From a virus: DNA of 31,317 nt. Below the pieces are notes generated by a model, which was not told the origin of the DNA, did not search any database, and saw only the letters and a program-made list of their open reading frames with translations. A program made the position numbers and the translations under genes. The stretch's first letter is position 1; each line of letters begins with the position of its first letter. Below, piece after piece: positions 28,572-31,317 of the stretch. The stretch lies in IMG/VR virus record IMGVR_UViG_3300021963_000444, positions 1 through 31,317 of that record, one strand, 5' to 3'.

Positions 28572-29249
28572 TTATGCCAAAGGTGGTCCGCTGATCAGCG
28601 TAGGAAGCTGGTCGATCTCCATGCGAGAGTACAAGCGTCGGTACTCAAAGTCACCACGCGCCATGACTTCAGGAGCGGCCTCATAACCGGCGTAGTACAT
28701 CATCGATCGGTACACAATAGCCATGTGGAACCTGGTCGGCAAAAGCGGCGTATCCGCGTCTGCTGCCAAGGTGACCGGTTGGGTGTAATACTCGCCGTCA
28801 ATCACATAGATGCCGTCAGGGGTAGAGCCGAACGCCAGGTCTTTGTTCGGCATGATGGACACCACGACAGGGCGCGCAGTGGTGTTGCGCATGTTGGCGT
28901 AGCGGTACAGGTTGCGGAACGTGGTCCACTCCATGTAATTCAAAAGCTGTTCGTCTCTGTATAGAGTCAAATCGCTGGCGCACCGGAAGCTGTCTCGCTT
29001 CCAGTTGCCAAAATCTGTAAGCCCGGCGTTAGTCGGGGAATACTCCCAGACGTTGGCTGTGGTATTGAAATCAAAAGATTCGCGCATGAACAGCCAGTCC
29101 TCTTTGCTGGTCTGGATATCGATCCAGGCTTGGACCACCCAGGCAACCATACGACCAGATTCACCAGTCTGGCCAACAGCAGTTGTAAGGGCTGGCCCAG
29201 ACACGCCGCATTCGACGCGTGCCTGGTTGACCAATTGCAATAAGTTCAT
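28572..29249 (-). CDS. Head-tail adaptor-like protein (225 aa)
   Basis: The N-terminus MNLLQLVNQARVECGVSGPA then VVQAWIDIQTSKEDWLFMRE is characteristic of podoviral adaptor proteins that dock under the portal. Further parts (YMEWTTFRNLYRYANMRNTT, ARPVVVSIMPNKDLAFGSTP, RFHMAIVYRSMMYYAGYEAA) match the same type. The role is to join the portal ring to the tail tube. It lies directly before the nozzle gene in transcription order, as expected. A clear ribosome-binding site is not seen, so translation is probably coupled to the gene just upstream (gap 4 bp). Confidence 0.82.
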   Translation of the reverse strand: MNLLQLVNQARVECGVSGPALTTAVGQTGESGRMVAWVVQAWIDIQTSKEDWLFMRESFDFNTTANVWEYSPTNAGLTDFGNWKRDSFRCASDLTLYRDEQLLNYMEWTTFRNLYRYANMRNTTARPVVVSIMPNKDLAFGSTPDGIYVIDGEYYTQPVTLAADADTPLLPTRFHMAIVYRSMMYYAGYEAAPEVMARGDFEYRRLYSRMEIDQLPTLISGPPLA

Positions 29250-29253
29250 GGGT

Positions 29254-29676
29254 TTAAGCCGGTTCGGCCATCACGTTGGTTAGCCAAGCGCGGCCACGCG
29301 GATTCTTGTCTTCGACCAAGTCAAACGGATACGACAAACCGTGGCGTGCCACCATGTCGATCTGGTCAGGTGCCGCAGGGTTGCGTGTGACCTGGCTGTA
29401 CTTGGTCTCTTTCATGCGTGCCAGGATTTCAACGTACTTGCGTTTCACCGTGGTGGGGTATCCACGCATGATCGGCTGGTTCATGCCGTTGCAATTTACG
29501 ATGACCTGGGGAGGTTGGTTTTCATCAGTGGTCGAATGGACCATGATCGTGACTTGCTCGTTCATAAAGGCTTCGCTTGAGGCAAGCGCAGCAAAGTCTT
29601 TTGATTCCGAAACCAAATCTATTGTAGGTGCATCGTCGCTGATCTCGATGCCTTGGATTTTTTGTTTTGTTGCCAT
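29254..29676 (-). CDS. Conserved phage structural-region protein (140 aa)
   Basis: Family unnamed but conserved in phages of this type. The core reads VIVNCNGMNQPIMRGYPTTV then KRKYVEILARMKETKYSQVT, followed by a mixed C-terminus ending RGRAWLTNVMAEPA. It is predicted soluble with no catalytic motif. Its position between the capsid/decoration genes and the adaptor suggests a head-completion or scaffolding role. Two adjacent in-frame ATGs exist; the second (29676) sits six bases after GGAG and is preferred over 29679. The gene is translated from message that has read through the terminator at 29711-29739. Confidence 0.75.
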   Translation of the reverse strand: MATKQKIQGIEISDDAPTIDLVSESKDFAALASSEAFMNEQVTIMVHSTTDENQPPQVIVNCNGMNQPIMRGYPTTVKRKYVEILARMKETKYSQVTRNPAAPDQIDMVARHGLSYPFDLVEDKNPRGRAWLTNVMAEPA

Positions 29677-29710
29677 CATTTACTCCAGGGGGTTGAAAAA
29701 TTGTTCTGCC

Positions 29711-29739
29711 AAAAAGCAGACCACCCGAAGGTGGTCTGC
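29711..29739 (-). terminator. Rho-independent terminator with UUCG tetraloop
   Basis: On the minus strand a perfect 10-bp stem (GCAGACCACC / GGTGGTCTGC) closes a TTCG tetraloop and is followed by TTTTT. It is one of the most stable intrinsic terminator designs. It lies 33 bp past the stop of the small beta-rich gene and about 35 bp before the next start, leaving no room for a promoter, so it probably lowers but does not abolish downstream transcription, giving capsid-end genes higher output. Confidence 0.93.
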
Positions 29740-29745
29740 GTCAAG

Positions 29746-29762
29746 CTCTTCAAGGAGAAGAG
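29746..29762 (-). other. Small hairpin before the terminator
   Basis: CTCTTC / GAAGAG arms (6 bp, 5-base loop) lie just upstream of the UUCG terminator in the direction of late transcription. Its plus-strand face resembles a ribosome-binding site by chance. Confidence 0.4.
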
Positions 29763-29772
29763 AGATGGCAAC

Positions 29773-30210
29773 TTACTGGGCAGAGCCAGGCATGTCCATG
29801 CAGTCGGAGTACGCGCCAGTAATGCCAGAGGCAGACAGGTCGGTAGTGCCAGGCGTAAACGTAGCTGCCGAGCTGGTGGTGACCTTGATCAGGCCGACCA
29901 GCGTAAGGTTGGAAGCCGCTGCTGTGGGCACTGGGCAAGGATCGCCTGCGGCCACGATAGGACCTTGAGTGGTCGTTACGGTGCCGGTAGAGCCAATCCA
30001 CACAGCAAACAGGCAAGCCTGGCTTGCGGCCAGCGCGGTGCCGGTCGAAAAGGTCAGGTTGTCGGTAGCCGCTTTGGACTTGAAAACACCGTTGTTGGTG
30101 AAGGTCAGGGTGTTAGCAGTCTTGAAAGTAGCACTGTTAGTACCCTCAGCCAAACCGGCAGCGGTGAGCGAAAGAAAGCCACTATTGGCTTGTTCAATGT
30201 TGTAAGACAT
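29773..30210 (-). CDS. Beta-rich capsid-associated (decoration-like) protein (145 aa)
   Basis: Small Thr/Ala/Gly-rich protein with regular beta pattern (SATFKTANTLTFTNNGVFKS, CLFAVWIGSTGTVTTTQGPI, LVGLIKVTTSSAATFTPGT) and no membrane or catalytic motif. It starts MSYNIEQANSGFLSLTAAGL. Two genes after the major capsid protein and before the terminator, it is expected to be highly expressed, which suits a capsid decoration or head fibre protein. AAGGA lies upstream of the ATG. I do not recognise a named family. Confidence 0.75.
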   Translation of the reverse strand: MSYNIEQANSGFLSLTAAGLAEGTNSATFKTANTLTFTNNGVFKSKAATDNLTFSTGTALAASQACLFAVWIGSTGTVTTTQGPIVAAGDPCPVPTAAASNLTLVGLIKVTTSSAATFTPGTTDLSASGITGAYSDCMDMPGSAQ

Positions 30211-30231
30211 GGAAAGATTCCTTTACAAAAA

Positions 30232-30732
30232 TTAAGAGACAGTTGCCGAGAACGGAGTTGCTTCCGTGCCAGTGGCTTTAGAGAGGACTTTGACTTGGTA
30301 AGTACCGGCGATTGCGTCAATGATTTCAACGATGTCACCGATATAGCCGCCCGTCGTAGTGCCGTTCAGCGTGATGGTGTCATCAGTAGAGCCAGTGGCG
30401 TAACCGAGTACCGCAGCCGTGTTATCGCTGATCACATACGCACGACCGGACATTACGTCAGTAGCATTGTTCACTTTGATGGTGGTGCTATTTGATGTAA
30501 TGGTGGCCCCGATGAGAAAGCGATATATTGAACCAGTGCCGGTAGCGTTGGGCAGAGTAACTGCACAACCTGCTGCCGCAGTGATAACGGTAACGCGACC
30601 GCCGTGAACGTCACGGTTGCAAACCAGGGTAGCGCCGGTAGCCGCGATTGGTGGGGTGGCTATCACCGCACCGATCATGTCACCCGTCAATTCCCCGTTG
30701 TTGAGAAGGCTGTAATAAGCTGCATTGCTCAT
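30232..30732 (-). CDS. Beta-rich structural protein next to the capsid gene (166 aa)
   Basis: The N-terminus MSNAAYYSLLNNGELTGDMI is followed by a beta-helix-like region (RVTVITAAAGCAVTLPNATG, STTIKVNNATDVMSGRAYVI, DDTITLNGTTTGGYIGDIVE) and a closing TYQVKVLSKATG strand. This resembles head-decoration or head-fibre proteins that trimerise on the capsid. It directly follows the capsid gene, separated by a stable hairpin, and has AAGGA seven bases before the ATG. Function is inferred from position and composition. Confidence 0.75.
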   Translation of the reverse strand: MSNAAYYSLLNNGELTGDMIGAVIATPPIAATGATLVCNRDVHGGRVTVITAAAGCAVTLPNATGTGSIYRFLIGATITSNSTTIKVNNATDVMSGRAYVISDNTAAVLGYATGSTDDTITLNGTTTGGYIGDIVEIIDAIAGTYQVKVLSKATGTEATPFSATVS

Positions 30733-30753
30733 GGTGTTTTCCTTGGGTTAGAC

Positions 30754-30775
30754 GGGACCAGGTTGCCCTGGCCCC
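30754..30775 (-). other. GNRA-loop hairpin downstream of the capsid gene
   Basis: On the minus strand a 9-bp stem (one G-U pair) closes a GCAA tetraloop. It lies about 22 bases before the start codon of the next gene and just after... the start of that message segment; there is no T run, so it is not an intrinsic terminator. It could set message stability or be a processing site between the 166-residue protein and the capsid gene. Note that the capsid gene (30782 onward) lies upstream in transcription. Confidence 0.6.
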
Positions 30776-30781
30776 TAGTCA

Positions 30782-31317
30782 TTACAGAGCGGTCACACCG
30801 GCTTCGATACGGGCCATCCAGGCGTCGTTCAAACGCACGGTAGCAAACCAGGTCGAAGCGCCCACGTAACCGAATTGGCCCAATGGGTTAGCGTGGTTAG
30901 TCTGCGATGCTTTCAACACCACAGGCTTGATTGCGGACATACCCTTGAGAGCGACTTGGCCCCAAGCGTCTTCACCGATAACGATGAAGGGGTACACGTC
31001 CACGTTGGATGCGCCAACGGACAACATGCCGGACGAACCGACCGATGCGCCAGCAGCCAAAAACGACTTGAGCAAAGGAGAGCTGACGAAACGGAAGTCT
31101 TCGCAAGCGCCGATTTCGCGGTCGTGGATTGGCTTGAATGAACCGTACTCTTCAACGCGGGTGAAGCCAGGCAGGTTACGCACGTCAGACACTGCATCAG
31201 TGTGGCAGAACACCACATAAGCAGGCTGCACTGCGCGAGTGCCGAAGTTCACGCCAGGAGCCAGGCGGCTGGTCACGCGGCGGGCACGGTTGGATTCCAA
31301 AGTACGTGCTGCTTTAC
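30782..31317 (-). CDS. Major capsid protein, N4-gp56-like family, C-terminal part (truncated at window edge)
   Basis: The last ~178 residues are visible; the N-terminus lies beyond position 31317. Family-like features include an Arg-rich SNRARRVTSRLAPG, then VEEYGSFKPIHDREIGACED and FRFVSSP (the 'EIG...rFv.sp' core), VIGEDAWGQVALKG (the 'G.DA.G.v.l' strand), and NPLGQFGYVGASTWFATVRL, NDAWMARIEAG at the C-terminus ('dPlgq.G.vg......L.d....riE'). Together these fit the N4-gp56 type HK97-fold capsid protein. It forms the head shell. It is the first visible gene of the late minus-strand operon; scaffold, portal and terminase would be expected further right. Confidence 0.78.
   Translation of the reverse strand, partial: KAARTLESNRARRVTSRLAPGVNFGTRAVQPAYVVFCHTDAVSDVRNLPGFTRVEEYGSFKPIHDREIGACEDFRFVSSPLLKSFLAAGASVGSSGMLSVGASNVDVYPFIVIGEDAWGQVALKGMSAIKPVVLKASQTNHANPLGQFGYVGASTWFATVRLNDAWMARIEAGVTAL

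Noticed and set aside
29752-29968. Plus-strand AAGGAG followed by ATGGCAAC, resembling a strong start
   Set aside because: The AAGGAG is the loop and arm of a small hairpin next to the terminator, and the frame after it is the antisense of a good minus-strand gene.
29653-30495. 280-codon plus-strand frame opposite capsid-region genes
   Set aside because: It runs through the UUCG terminator and opposite two well-supported genes, with no recognisable domain.
1-31317. tRNA genes, CRISPR arrays, integrase, transposase or attachment site
   Set aside because: Genes are almost contiguous and the few gaps (under 100 bp) contain only terminators and hairpins; no cloverleaf, spaced repeats or recombinase motifs were found.

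Overview
The window is a segment of a tailed double-stranded DNA phage genome (or an integrated or contig copy of one). It is gene-dense, with almost no spacer. A capsid gene runs off the right edge. It is followed by decoration-like proteins, a head-tail adaptor, a tail-tube/nozzle protein, fibres, a lysis cassette and a set of very large internal (ejected) virion proteins. That order, with no tail sheath, tape measure or long-tail genes, points to a podovirus. The capsid fragment resembles the N4-gp56 capsid family, but nothing like the N4 virion RNA polymerase was recognised. Base composition is moderate. The small-gene vocabulary ('EREECAKVCD...AGQIRARG', 'AQPAQ' segments, the ALYDKLPIHAYVW protein) is of a type I associate with phages of Burkholderiales and other freshwater betaproteobacteria. 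The host is an inference, not shown by the sequence.

Layout. (1) Positions 2-3064, plus strand: eleven short, tightly coupled genes (many ATGA overlaps), mostly of unknown function, ending with a small helix-turn-helix-like protein. This looks like an early or accessory operon. (2) Positions 3021-31317, minus strand: one long late operon, transcribed right to left. In transcription order it holds: major capsid protein (partial), two small beta-rich proteins, a UUCG-loop terminator, a conserved 140-residue protein, a head-tail adaptor, a nozzle-like protein, two fibre proteins and a LamG/SPRY appendage protein, a fibre-assembly-like protein, a six-gene membrane/lysis block ending in a GH24 lysozyme, a second terminator, repeat-rich and membrane-active internal proteins with an acetyltransferase among them, and finally two giant proteins (2107 and 1777 residues) with a ferritin gene between them. 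The two operons converge and their last genes overlap by 44 bp.

The most interesting part is the 3' third of the late operon. The two giant proteins look like polyvalent proteins: long chains carrying several effector-like domains that are probably packaged and injected with the DNA. I see an HExxH metallopeptidase-like site and an ADP-ribosyltransferase-like domain in the first. In the second I see a RelA/SpoT-like nucleotidyltransferase domain, an ASCH/PUA-like domain and a BECR-type nuclease-like domain. A full-length ferritin with a recognisable ferroxidase centre lies between them, 3 bp from one and 11 bp from the other. An iron-handling protein translated from the same message as injected effectors is unusual and is the leading candidate for an undescribed system here.

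Other structure: a 225-nt tandem duplication in one internal protein; an A-B-A-B 55-residue repeat in another; the same ~40-residue C-terminal motif on two different small internal proteins; a TTG-start 43-codon membrane gene hidden in the lysis cassette; a 23-nt repeat carrying the ribosome-binding site and start codon of two unrelated early genes; and two late-operon terminators with no room for a promoter behind them, implying attenuation by read-through. No tRNA, rRNA, CRISPR, integrase, transposase or IS was found, and there is no stretch of more than about 100 bases without a gene.
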